This document shows positions 22,271 through 31,186 of a stretch of DNA of 64,000 bases, in pieces. How positions within the stretch are numbered: the first letter of the stretch is position 1; each line of letters begins with the position of its first letter. Origin of the DNA: Variovorax sp. SG517 (GTDB taxonomy: Bacteria > Pseudomonadota > Gammaproteobacteria > Burkholderiales > Burkholderiaceae_C); assembly GCF_013376045.1 (NCBI RefSeq), contig NZ_JABMJG010000001.1:930001-994000 (forward strand), read 5' to 3'. Under the pieces are notes generated by a model. That model ran no database searches. It was not told the DNA's origin and was given only the letters and a program-made list of their open reading frames with translations. The translations under genes were made by a program, and so were the position numbers.

Positions 22271-22315
22271 CTTGCGCCCCAAGTCAACTCCGAAGACTCA
22301 ATTAGGACCCGCCCC

Positions 22316-23503
22316 ATGCTCATCGACTTCTTCTACACCCTGCGCTCGGCCAAGCTGCCGGTGTCGGTCAAGGAATACCTCACGCTGCTGGAGGCCCTGC
22401 AGGCCGACGTGGTGGGCCCCAACTCCGACGGCGCCTATGGCATCGACGACTTCTACTACCTCTCTCGCACCGCGCTCGTGAAGGACGAGAAGCACTACGA
22501 CAAGTTCGACCGCGCCTTCGCCGCCTACTTCAAGGGCGTGGAGATGCTGACCGACTTCACCAAGGAAGTGCCGCTCGACTGGCTGCGCAAGACGCTGGAG
22601 CGCGAGTTCACGGCGGAAGAAAAAGCCAAGATCGAGAAGATGGGCTGGGATGAGCTCATGGAAACGCTCAAGAAGCGCTTCGAGGAGCAGAAGGAGCGCC
22701 ACGAGGGTGGCAGCAAGTGGATCGGCACGGGCGGCACCTCGCCCTTCGGCAACGGCGGCTACAACCCGCAGGGCATCCGTATCGGCGGCGCGGGCAAGAA
22801 CAGGAGCGCCGTGAAGGTGTGGGACCAGCGCGCCTACAAGGACTACGACGACACGCAGGAACTGGGCACGCGCAACATCAAGGTCGCGCTGCGCCGGCTG
22901 CGCAAGTTCGCGCGCGAGGGCCATGACGAGGAGCTCGACCTCGACGACACCATCCACTCCACCGCGGCCAACGCCGGCTTCCTCGACATCAAGATGCGGC
23001 CCGAGCGCCACAACAACGTCAAGGTGCTGCTGCTGATGGACGTGGGCGGCACGATGGACGAGCACATCCAGCGCGTGGAGGAGCTGTTCTCGGCCGTGAA
23101 GACCGAGTTCAAGCACCTGGAGTTCTTCTACTTCCACAACTGCGTGTACGACTTCATGTGGAAGAACAACAAGCGCCGCTTCTCCGAGAAGTTCGCCACC
23201 TGGGACATCCTGCGCAAGTACAACAAGGACTACAAGCTCATCTTCGTCGGCGACGCGACCATGAGCCCCTACGAGATCCTGCAGCCCGGCGGCAGCGTCG
23301 AATACAACAACGAGGAAGCCGGCGCCGAGTGGATCCAGCGCCTCACGCACACCTTCCCGAAGTTCGCGTGGATCAACCCCGAGCCCCAGGGCGTGTGGCA
23401 GTACCGCCAGAGCATCGCGGTGATGCAGCAGCTGATGTCCAACCGCATGTACCCCCTCACGCTGCGGGGCCTCGAGGACGCGATGCGCATGCTGTCCAAG
23501 TAG
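22316..23503 (+). CDS. VWA-domain protein, CoxE-like, MoxR partner
   Basis: 395 residues with a helical N-terminal half, a Gly-rich linker (about 135-160) and a C-terminal von Willebrand A domain. The MIDAS motif reads DVGGTMD, slightly different from the usual DxSxS/T. CoxE-type proteins work with MoxR AAA+ proteins in maturation of metal enzymes such as CO dehydrogenase. No client enzyme is adjacent. The start follows AGGACCCGCCCC. Confidence 0.88.
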   Translation: MLIDFFYTLRSAKLPVSVKEYLTLLEALQADVVGPNSDGAYGIDDFYYLSRTALVKDEKHYDKFDRAFAAYFKGVEMLTDFTKEVPLDWLRKTLEREFTAEEKAKIEKMGWDELMETLKKRFEEQKERHEGGSKWIGTGGTSPFGNGGYNPQGIRIGGAGKNRSAVKVWDQRAYKDYDDTQELGTRNIKVALRRLRKFAREGHDEELDLDDTIHSTAANAGFLDIKMRPERHNNVKVLLLMDVGGTMDEHIQRVEELFSAVKTEFKHLEFFYFHNCVYDFMWKNNKRRFSEKFATWDILRKYNKDYKLIFVGDATMSPYEILQPGGSVEYNNEEAGAEWIQRLTHTFPKFAWINPEPQGVWQYRQSIAVMQQLMSNRMYPLTLRGLEDAMRMLSK

Positions 23504-23566
23504 GACGATGCCGGCGATCCGGCCGGGCCTTCAGGAACCGGCCGGGCTTGCTGTCAGAATCCGCCC

Positions 23567-25516
23567 ATGGTCAGGGCGGTTCCTGTTTCTTCGCCGGCGT
23601 GGTGGCCGGCTTTGTTTTTGTTCGGCGTCCTGCTCTTGCAAGGCTGCAGCCTGCTGCCGAAAAAGGAATCCGCCGAAGAAAACAAACCCGTGACGGGCCT
23701 CGTGCGCAGCGGCGCGGCGGGTGCAGGCGCCACCGAATCCGGCAAGGACGAGAAGGAAGACGGCGACAAGAAGGCGTCCGACAAGCGCGACGCCTTCACC
23801 GTCGACGTGCGCGGCCCCGAGGCCGTGCGCGACTACCTCAAGCTCCATCTTGAAATCCAGCGCTACCGCGAGCTCGACGACCTGGGCGCGACCGAGATAT
23901 CGCGCCTCATGGTGGCCGCCGAGGCCAATGCCCGCGAGCTGCTCGGCACGCTCGGCTACTTCACGCCCACGCTGACGCTCGAACTCAACGAAACGCCGCA
24001 GGGCGAGAAGGCCCCGCGCGAGATCGTCATCAGCGTGTCGCCGGGCGAACTCACCAAGGTGAGCAACGTGCAGATCAGCTATGCCGGGCCCATCGCCGAC
24101 GACCCGGCCGCCGAGTCGCAGCGCGACACCATCCGCACCGCCTGGGCCCTGCGCGCCGGCCAGCCCTTCTCCCAGCAGGCCTGGGACGACGCCAAGACCA
24201 CCGCGCTGCGCAGCCTCACGGGCAAGCGCTTTCCCACCGGCAGCATCGCGATCAGCCGCGCCGAGGTGGACGCGGACCGCAGCGAGGCGCGACTGAGCGT
24301 CACCTACCAGTCGGGCCCGGCGTACAAGTTCGGGCCGCTGGTGCTGCGCGGCATCCAGCGCTACGACCCCGACGGCGCGCGCCGCATCGCGCGCCTGCCC
24401 AGCGGCCAGGACTACGACCAGCAGAAGCTGCTCGACGCCCAGCAGCGCCTGGCCAGCAGCGGCTACTACGACTCGGTGTTCCTCACGCTCGACACCGACA
24501 GCGGCAACCCGCTGGCCGCGCCCGTCATCGCGCAGCTGCGCGAGGCGCCGCTGCAGAAGGTGGTGCTGGGCGTGGGCTTCACCACCGACAACGGCCCGCG
24601 CCTTTCGGTCGACCACATCCACAACCAGGTGCCGCTGCTGGGCTGGCGCGCCGTCTCGCGGCTGTCGGTGGACAACGACATCAAGTCGCTGTCGACCGAG
24701 CTGAAGGCCATTCCCGACGACCACGGCTGGCGCTGGTTCTCCGGCGCCGAGCTCAAGAGCGAGCAGTCGGGCAGCTACGTGGTCGACAGCGGGCGGCTGC
24801 GCGGCGGGCGCAGCAAGTCGGGCGACCACATCGACCGCAGCTACTTCCTGCAGTACGACTACGCGCAGAACCGGGGCACCAATGCGCCGCCCTCGGCCTC
24901 GGCAGTGACGGCCAACTGGGGCTGGACCGGGCGCTACTTCGACGACAACTCGGCGCCCTCGCGCGGCTACGGCCTCGCGCTGGAGGTGGCGGCGGGCTAC
25001 ACGCTCACCGGCGAGCAGGTGCCCTTCACCCGCACCTACGCGCGCTGGCTCGGCGTGCTGCCGCTGGGCTCGGCCGAGGACAAGGAGCTGCGCGCGCGCC
25101 GCAGCCGCCTCCAGCTGCGCGTGGAGGCCGGCGCCGTGTCGGCGAAGGACAGCGCGCAGATTCCCTCCACGCTGATGTTCCTGACCGGCGGCGACACCAC
25201 CGTGCGCGGCTACAGCTACAAGCAGATCGGCACCGTGCGCGCCGACGGCACCACCGTGGCCGGCCGCTACCTCGGCGTGGCCAGCGTGGAGTGGCAGCGC
25301 CCCTTCGTCTACAACAACAAGCTCACCGAATGGGAGAGCGTGGTGTTCGTCGACGCCGGCGCCGTGGCCGACAAGCCCGGCGAGCTCAAGCCCAAGGTGG
25401 GTGTGGGCGTGGGCGCGCGCTGGCGCAGCCCGGTCGGGCCGGTGCAGGCCGACCTGGCCTACGGCGTGGACTCGAAGAAGTTCCGCCTGCACTTCCGCCT
25501 CGGCTTCACCTTCTGA
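23567..25516 (+). CDS. tamA: TamA-like outer membrane assembly protein
   Basis: 649 residues, an Omp85-family protein with N-terminal POTRA domains (about 70-330) and a C-terminal 16-strand barrel ending in F (LHFRLGFTF). The barrel contains VRGYSYKQIG, the family RGY-type loop motif. With TamB it inserts autotransporters and other beta-barrels into the outer membrane. The signal region has a lipobox-like LLQGC at Cys 27, so the protein may be lipidated. The tamB gene follows after 12 bp. Confidence 0.9.
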   Translation: MVRAVPVSSPAWWPALFLFGVLLLQGCSLLPKKESAEENKPVTGLVRSGAAGAGATESGKDEKEDGDKKASDKRDAFTVDVRGPEAVRDYLKLHLEIQRYRELDDLGATEISRLMVAAEANARELLGTLGYFTPTLTLELNETPQGEKAPREIVISVSPGELTKVSNVQISYAGPIADDPAAESQRDTIRTAWALRAGQPFSQQAWDDAKTTALRSLTGKRFPTGSIAISRAEVDADRSEARLSVTYQSGPAYKFGPLVLRGIQRYDPDGARRIARLPSGQDYDQQKLLDAQQRLASSGYYDSVFLTLDTDSGNPLAAPVIAQLREAPLQKVVLGVGFTTDNGPRLSVDHIHNQVPLLGWRAVSRLSVDNDIKSLSTELKAIPDDHGWRWFSGAELKSEQSGSYVVDSGRLRGGRSKSGDHIDRSYFLQYDYAQNRGTNAPPSASAVTANWGWTGRYFDDNSAPSRGYGLALEVAAGYTLTGEQVPFTRTYARWLGVLPLGSAEDKELRARRSRLQLRVEAGAVSAKDSAQIPSTLMFLTGGDTTVRGYSYKQIGTVRADGTTVAGRYLGVASVEWQRPFVYNNKLTEWESVVFVDAGAVADKPGELKPKVGVGVGARWRSPVGPVQADLAYGVDSKKFRLHFRLGFTF

Positions 25517-25528
25517 CGCTACCGCCAG

Positions 25529-28500
25529 ATGCAGACCGACGACGACAAATCCACGCCGACGACGCAGCCCCCTCGCCGCTCGCGCGCGCGGCGTGCGATG
25601 CGCGCCCTCGTCTGGACCATCGCCGGCCTGCTGCTCGCAGTGGCACTGCTGGTCGCAGGCGCATGGTGGTGGCTGGGCTCGGACACCTCGCTCGCCTTCG
25701 CGCTCGCGCAGGCGGCGCAGCGCCTGCCGGCCGGCCAGACGCTCGAAAGCCGCGACGTGAGCGGCTCGCTGCGCACCGGCGGCCGCATCGGCTGGCTCAA
25801 ATACCAGAGCGAGAGCATCGCCGTGGAGGTGAACGACGCCACCATCGGCTGGCAGCTCGCGCCGCTGCTGAAGCGCAGGGTGCAGCTCGGCGAGGTGCAT
25901 GCGAAGCAGGTGCTGATCGAGAAGCGCGGCCCGCCGAGCGACAAGCCCACCGAGCCGCTCGAACAGCTCGCGCTGCCGGTGGAGGTCGAGCTGCCCTTCC
26001 GCATCGACGAACTGCGCTGGGCCGGTCCGCCCGTTCTGCAGGCGCTGAACCTCTCGGGCAGCTACAGCTACAAGTCCGCCGAGCACGCGCTGGAGGTCAA
26101 GGGCGTGGACATCGCCAGCGGCCACTACAGCGCCCGCGTGAAGCTGCAGGGCCCCGCGCCGATGGCGATCGACGCGGCACTCGACGGCCGCGTGAAGGCG
26201 CCCGTGGCCGAGGACCACGACATCGACGTGCTGGCCGCCGCCACCGTCAAGGGCACGCTCGCCGGCGCCGGTGCACGCCTGCAGGTGGCGGCCGAGCTGA
26301 AGCCCACCGAGGAGAACACCGACGCGCCGATGGAAGCCGGCCTGCAGGCGCAGATCGCGCCCTGGCTGCCCCAGCCTGTGATCGACGCGAAGGCCGATCT
26401 GCGCAACGTCGATGCATCCAGCCTCTGGCCCGGCGCGCCCGAAACGCGGCTCACCGGCACCGTCGAGCTGCAGCCCGATGCCGACACCGGCCCCGCCGCG
26501 TGGAAGGCCTCCGCCGACATCCGCAATGCCGTGCCCGGCCCGTGGGACAAGGAGAAGCTGCCGCTCGAACAGCTGCTGGCCAGGGTCGGCTTCGACGGCA
26601 CGAGCTGGACCATCTCCGAAGCCACCGTGCGCGCCGGCGGCGGGCGCATCGACGCGGCCGGCAAGTGGAGCCCGGCGCCCTCGCCCTGGCAGGCGCAGGC
26701 CACGGTGCGCGGCGTGCGGCCCGCGGCGCTCTACAGCGAGCTTTCGGGCGCGCCGGTCAGCGGCCAGCTCAAGGCCGAGCAGAAGGACAGCACCATCGCC
26801 TTCGACGCCAGCCTGCGCGCCGAAGGCGGCGGCGCGGGCAGCAAGGCCCTGCCCGGCTTCGCGCTCGACCGCGCGCTGGCCCAGGGCCAGTGGAAGGACC
26901 AGGTGCTCGACCTGCGCACGCTGCGCATCGATGCGCAGCGCGCCAGCGTCGACGGCCGCCTGCAGGTGCGCGTGGCCGAGCAGGCCGCGAGCGGCAAGCT
27001 GGCCCTCGCGTTGCCCGGCGGCAGCGCGCAAATCGAAGGCCGCATCGCGCCCGATTCGGGCGGCGGCGAGGTCAAGGCCGCCATCGACGACGCGGACACC
27101 GTGCGGCGCTGGCTGCAAGGCCTGCCTGGACTGTCGAAGGTGTTCGCGAATGCGGGCGCCAAGGGCTCTGCGAAGCTCGACGCCAGCTGGCAGGGCGGCT
27201 GGCGGACCATCCAGCGCCGGCTGGAGAACCCCAATGCACCCGCCCCGCGCGGCGTCGCCGAACCGAGCCTCAAGGCCGCGCTCTCGGTGCCGCGCCTCGA
27301 CCTCACCCTGCCCTCCGAGCAGCCCGGCGCAACTAACACCGACATCCAGCTGCGCAACCTGCAGGCCGACCTGGCCGGCAGCCTCGCGCAGGCCACGCTT
27401 GCGCTGAAGGGCGAGGCCGCCACCGGCACGCAGAAGTTCGACATCGACACCCGCGCCAGTGGCGGCATCGCTGGTGCCGGCCAGTGGCGCGCGGCGCTGG
27501 CCAGCCTGAAGCTGCAGGCGCAGGACAGCGCCCGCCCCGGCGCGCCATGGGTGCTGGAACTGGGCCGCGAAGTCACCGCGACCATCCGGACCGCGGGCGG
27601 CAACGCGCCGCGCCTCGACGTGGAAGCCTCCGCCGCCTCGGCCACGCTGCGCGGCCCCGTGCCCGGCACGGTGCGCATAGACTGGCAGCCGCTGCGCTTC
27701 AGCCAGAGCGGCGCCGCGCCCAACCGCGTGTTCCGCGTGCAGTCCAAGGGCCAGCTGCAGGGCCTGCCGATGGCCTGGGCCGGCGCGTTCGGCGCCAATA
27801 CCACGCTCGGCGAATACGGCATCAGCGGCGACCTGATGTTCAACGGCGACTGGGACATCGACGCTGGCGACACGCTGCACGCCAAGGCCCGCCTCGCGCG
27901 CCAGAGCGGCGACATCCGCGTGCAGGCCGGCGAGGCCGCGCTGGTCACGCGTATCACCAGCACCGGCACGGGCACCGCGAGCGAGCGCACGATGAACGCT
28001 GCATCGGCCAGCGGCGACGCGCCCAGCACGCCGGCCGGCCTGCGCCAGGCCGAGCTGCGCCTCGATGCCGACGGCGACGCGGTGCGCGCGGTTCTCGCCT
28101 GGGACAGCGAGCGCGCCGGCAAGATCGACGCCGACATGAACACCCGCGTGCAGCAGCGCGCCGGCGGCTGGCAGTGGGCGCCTGATGCGCCGCTGGGCGG
28201 CACCATCAAGGCCGCGCTGCCCAACCTGGGCGTGTGGTCGATGCTCGCGCCGCCGGGCTGGCGCATCGCCGGCACGCTGGACGCCAACGCCACGCTCTCG
28301 GGCAACCGCGCCGCGCCGCGATGGAACGGCACGCTGGGCGCCGACAAGCTCGCGCTGCGCGCGCCCGTCGAAGGGCTGGACCTGCGCGACGGCCGGCTGC
28401 GCGCCACGCTCACCGGCGAGCGCGTGCAGATCACCGAATTCACGCTCAAGGGCGGCGCCGGCAGCACCGCGCGTATCGGCGGCCAGAGCGGCAACCGCAG

Positions 28501-29599
28501 CACCGCCGCCAGCGAGGCCCGCACCGACGGCGGCACCCTCTCGGCCAGCGGCGAACTCGCCTGGGGCCCGGCCAGCGGCTCGGCCTCCGGCATCCGCATG
28601 GCGGTGCAGGGCCAGCTGCGCGCGCTGCGCGTGCTGGTGCGCACCGACCGGCAGGTCACGCTCTCGGGCGACCTGCAGGCGCGGCTGGACAACGGCCAGT
28701 TCACCGTGCGCGGCAAGCTCAGGACCGACCGCGCCGTCATCATCCTGCCCGACGAGACCGCGCCCAGCCTGGGCAGCGACGTCGTCGTGCGCTCCGCCGC
28801 CAAGGACCGCGAGGCCGCCGAGGCGGCCCAGCGCGAATCCGCCCGCGCCGACGCGCAGGCCGCGAAACCGCAAACGGCCAAGCCGCCGGACATCACCGTC
28901 GAGTTCGACCTGGGCGACGACTTCGCGGTGCAGGGCCGCGGCATCACCACGCGCCTCGAAGGCAACCTCGAGATCCGCAGCACGCGGCTCGATGCGCCAC
29001 CGCGCATCACCGGCGAGGTGAAGACGGTGAAGGGCCAGTACCGCGCCTACGGCCAGCAGCTCGACGTCGAGACCGGCATCGCGCGCTTCAACGGTCCCTT
29101 CGACAATCCGGCGCTCGACATCCTCGCCATCCGCCCCAACCTCTCGCAGCGCGCGGGCGTGCAGATCACCGGCACCGCGCAGTCGCCGCGCGTGAAGCTG
29201 TACTCGGAACCGGCGCTGTCCGATGCCGAGACGCTCTCGTGGGTCGTGCTGGGCCGCGCCTCGGCCACCAGCGGCGGCGAATCGGCGCTGCTGCAGCAGG
29301 CCGCGCTGTCGCTGCTCGGCAAGATCGGCGGCGCCTCCACCGGCGGCAGCCTCGCCAGCCGCTTCGGCCTCGACGAACTCGGCTTCAAGGGCCCCGGCAG
29401 CGGCGGCGACCTGCGCGAATCCGCGGTGACCCTGGGCAAGCGCCTCTCGAAGGACTTCTACATCACCTACGAACGCAGCATCGGCGGCACCTTCGGCACG
29501 CTCTTCATCTTCTACGACCTGACCACTCGCCTCACGCTGCGCGGCCAGGCGGGGCAGACCAGCGGGCTCGACCTGATCTACACCGTGAAGTACGACTGA
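25529..29599 (+). CDS. tamB: TamB translocation/assembly protein
   Basis: 1356 residues: one N-terminal membrane anchor (about 27-50), a very long beta-rich Ala/Gly body typical of AsmA/TamB bridge proteins, and the conserved C-terminal DUF490 region (about 1140-1356, with RGITTRLEGNLEIRS and the end TSGLDLIYTVKYD). It spans the periplasm to TamA and has been linked to lipid transport as well as barrel assembly. It is co-transcribed with tamA. Confidence 0.92.
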   Translation: MQTDDDKSTPTTQPPRRSRARRAMRALVWTIAGLLLAVALLVAGAWWWLGSDTSLAFALAQAAQRLPAGQTLESRDVSGSLRTGGRIGWLKYQSESIAVEVNDATIGWQLAPLLKRRVQLGEVHAKQVLIEKRGPPSDKPTEPLEQLALPVEVELPFRIDELRWAGPPVLQALNLSGSYSYKSAEHALEVKGVDIASGHYSARVKLQGPAPMAIDAALDGRVKAPVAEDHDIDVLAAATVKGTLAGAGARLQVAAELKPTEENTDAPMEAGLQAQIAPWLPQPVIDAKADLRNVDASSLWPGAPETRLTGTVELQPDADTGPAAWKASADIRNAVPGPWDKEKLPLEQLLARVGFDGTSWTISEATVRAGGGRIDAAGKWSPAPSPWQAQATVRGVRPAALYSELSGAPVSGQLKAEQKDSTIAFDASLRAEGGGAGSKALPGFALDRALAQGQWKDQVLDLRTLRIDAQRASVDGRLQVRVAEQAASGKLALALPGGSAQIEGRIAPDSGGGEVKAAIDDADTVRRWLQGLPGLSKVFANAGAKGSAKLDASWQGGWRTIQRRLENPNAPAPRGVAEPSLKAALSVPRLDLTLPSEQPGATNTDIQLRNLQADLAGSLAQATLALKGEAATGTQKFDIDTRASGGIAGAGQWRAALASLKLQAQDSARPGAPWVLELGREVTATIRTAGGNAPRLDVEASAASATLRGPVPGTVRIDWQPLRFSQSGAAPNRVFRVQSKGQLQGLPMAWAGAFGANTTLGEYGISGDLMFNGDWDIDAGDTLHAKARLARQSGDIRVQAGEAALVTRITSTGTGTASERTMNAASASGDAPSTPAGLRQAELRLDADGDAVRAVLAWDSERAGKIDADMNTRVQQRAGGWQWAPDAPLGGTIKAALPNLGVWSMLAPPGWRIAGTLDANATLSGNRAAPRWNGTLGADKLALRAPVEGLDLRDGRLRATLTGERVQITEFTLKGGAGSTARIGGQSGNRSTAASEARTDGGTLSASGELAWGPASGSASGIRMAVQGQLRALRVLVRTDRQVTLSGDLQARLDNGQFTVRGKLRTDRAVIILPDETAPSLGSDVVVRSAAKDREAAEAAQRESARADAQAAKPQTAKPPDITVEFDLGDDFAVQGRGITTRLEGNLEIRSTRLDAPPRITGEVKTVKGQYRAYGQQLDVETGIARFNGPFDNPALDILAIRPNLSQRAGVQITGTAQSPRVKLYSEPALSDAETLSWVVLGRASATSGGESALLQQAALSLLGKIGGASTGGSLASRFGLDELGFKGPGSGGDLRESAVTLGKRLSKDFYITYERSIGGTFGTLFIFYDLTTRLTLRGQAGQTSGLDLIYTVKYD

Positions 29600-29691
29600 G
29601 CCGGAACCGGTCTCCAAGACCAAGGGACTGCGATCTTGACCGGCCCGGATGCGCGGTTAAGAATCATCGACGCCTTCACCGAGGAGCGACG

Positions 29692-30000
29692 ATGAAAAAT
29701 GATGGAGACAAGGGCGACCGCCACAGCCCGAATCCGGTATCGCACCTTCAGTCGCACGATGCGCCGGCCTCCCCGCGGATCACGCTCGTGCGCAACGCGC
29801 TGCATGCGGTGATCGCGGCCATCGCCCTCCTCGCCATCGCCACCTCGATCCCCCATTGGGGCGGCAGCAACTTCCCCGTGCTGAGCCTGGTGATCTACGT
29901 GGCGGGCATGGTGTTCATCGCCATGCCGCTGTGCCTGTTCTACGAAGCGCTGCTTCAGTCGCAGCAGCGGGGCATCGGAAACCGCGGCGTCGGCGTCTAG
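29692..30000 (+). CDS. Small two-helix membrane protein
   Basis: A 102-residue protein, not recognised. A polar N-terminus (1-33) is followed by two hydrophobic helices (about 38-57 and 66-90). ATG 29692 is preceded by GAGGAGCGACG. Its stop overlaps the stop of the convergent fdsD gene by four bases. It stands 92 bp after tamB and could be transcribed with it. Confidence 0.6.
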   Translation: MKNDGDKGDRHSPNPVSHLQSHDAPASPRITLVRNALHAVIAAIALLAIATSIPHWGGSNFPVLSLVIYVAGMVFIAMPLCLFYEALLQSQQRGIGNRGVGV

Positions 30001-30302
30001 CCCGCGTCGCCCCCGCCCTGCGGAAACTGTTCCTTCGCATCGGCCGCCTCGCGCGCTCCGCCCGGCATCAGGTTCTCGCGGTGGCTGCGAACCGCCGACG
30101 CGACGATCGGCAGCAGGTGCGTGGCCTTGCCTGCCTCGAGCGCGCGGATCAGCTGCACGCGCATGCTCGGCGCCCAGAAAGACTTCAGGTGCGCCGCAAT
30201 CGCATTCGTGGCCAGGGTCGCGTCGCTCGGCGACTGCGCCTGGAAGAAGGTGCCGATCTGGTTGGCCATCTTGACCAGTTGTGCCGAGTGATCGTGTTCC
30301 AT
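29997..30302 (-). CDS. fdsD: Formate dehydrogenase delta subunit
   Basis: 101 residues starting MEHDHSAQLVKMANQIGTFF, the family hallmark of the small delta subunit of NAD-dependent formate dehydrogenase. It ends with a Gly/Asp-rich tail. In the Cupriavidus fdsGBACD operon this protein is needed for activity. Here it is last in the order fdsG-B-A-fdhD-fdsD, 40 bp after fdhD. Confidence 0.9.
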   Translation of the reverse strand: MEHDHSAQLVKMANQIGTFFQAQSPSDATLATNAIAAHLKSFWAPSMRVQLIRALEAGKATHLLPIVASAVRSHRENLMPGGAREAADAKEQFPQGGGDAG

Positions 30303-30342
30303 GGGGCTTTCGAAGAAGGGTTGCTCGGTCGAGAAGAAAACG

Positions 30343-31173
30343 TCAGCCGAGCCGCTGCGGATGGCTGTAGACCCCAAGGTCCTGCTGCCGCACGAAGCCC
30401 ACCAGCGTGAGGCCCGCGCGCTGGGCGGTGGTCACAGCGAACGAGGTCGGCGCCGACACCGCGGCGAGCAGCGGCGCGCCGGCCATCGCGGCCTTCTGAA
30501 CCATCTCGAAGCTCGCACGGCTGGTCACGGCGATGAAGCCGGCGGATGCGTCGACGTCGTTGGCCGCGAGCGCGCCCACCAGCTTGTCGAGCGCGTTGTG
30601 GCGGCCGACGTCTTCGCGCAGCCACATCACCTCGCCGTCGGCCGAGCACCATGCCGCCGCGTGCACCGCCCCGGTGGCCTCCTGCAAGGTCTGCTGCGAG
30701 GGCAGCTGCGACATCGCGCGGGCGATGGCCTCGCGATCGAAGCGCACTGCCGCATCGTCGCGCAGCACGGGGATCTCGCGCGACACCTGCGTCAGGCTCT
30801 CGGTGCCGCACAGGCCGCAGCCGGTGCGCCCGGCCATCGAGCGGCGGCGCTGCTTGAGGCGCGCGAAGGCGGCGCTCGACACCTGCATGTGCACCGTGAA
30901 GCCCAGCGCCGACTGCTCCGCTTCCACCGAATAGAGCTCGTGCGCCGCACCGAGGATGCCCTCGCTCAGCGAGAAGCCGAGCGCGAAGTCTTCGAGGTCC
31001 AGCGGCGTCGCGAGCATCACGGCGTGCGAGATGCCGTTGTATTCGAGCGCGACCGGCACCTCCTCGGCCACCCAGTCCTGCACGTCGAAGGGCCGGCCGC
31101 CGCGCACGCCGTGCACGGGCAGCAGCTGCGCGCCTTCGCAGAAGCGGACGGTGTCGGCGGCCTGCATGGTCAT
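30343..31173 (-). CDS. fdhD: FdhD sulfurtransferase for formate dehydrogenase
   Basis: 276 residues. FdhD (FdsC in Cupriavidus) transfers sulfur from a desulfurase to the molybdenum cofactor of formate dehydrogenase. The CxxC motif is present as CGLC, along with the VGRHNALDKLVG and SRASFEMVQKAAMAG segments of the family. The start is one of two in-frame ATGs (31173 or 31167). The gene is 13 bp downstream of fdsA. Confidence 0.93.
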   Translation of the reverse strand: MTMQAADTVRFCEGAQLLPVHGVRGGRPFDVQDWVAEEVPVALEYNGISHAVMLATPLDLEDFALGFSLSEGILGAAHELYSVEAEQSALGFTVHMQVSSAAFARLKQRRRSMAGRTGCGLCGTESLTQVSREIPVLRDDAAVRFDREAIARAMSQLPSQQTLQEATGAVHAAAWCSADGEVMWLREDVGRHNALDKLVGALAANDVDASAGFIAVTSRASFEMVQKAAMAGAPLLAAVSAPTSFAVTTAQRAGLTLVGFVRQQDLGVYSHPQRLG

Positions 31174-31186
31174 GCGAGATGCGTCC

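Noticed and set aside
23531..29623. A 2030-codon open frame on the minus strand opposite tamA and tamB
   Set aside because: It is a codon-bias shadow of two well-supported genes in high-GC DNA, with low-complexity Ala/Arg/Gly composition and no domain.
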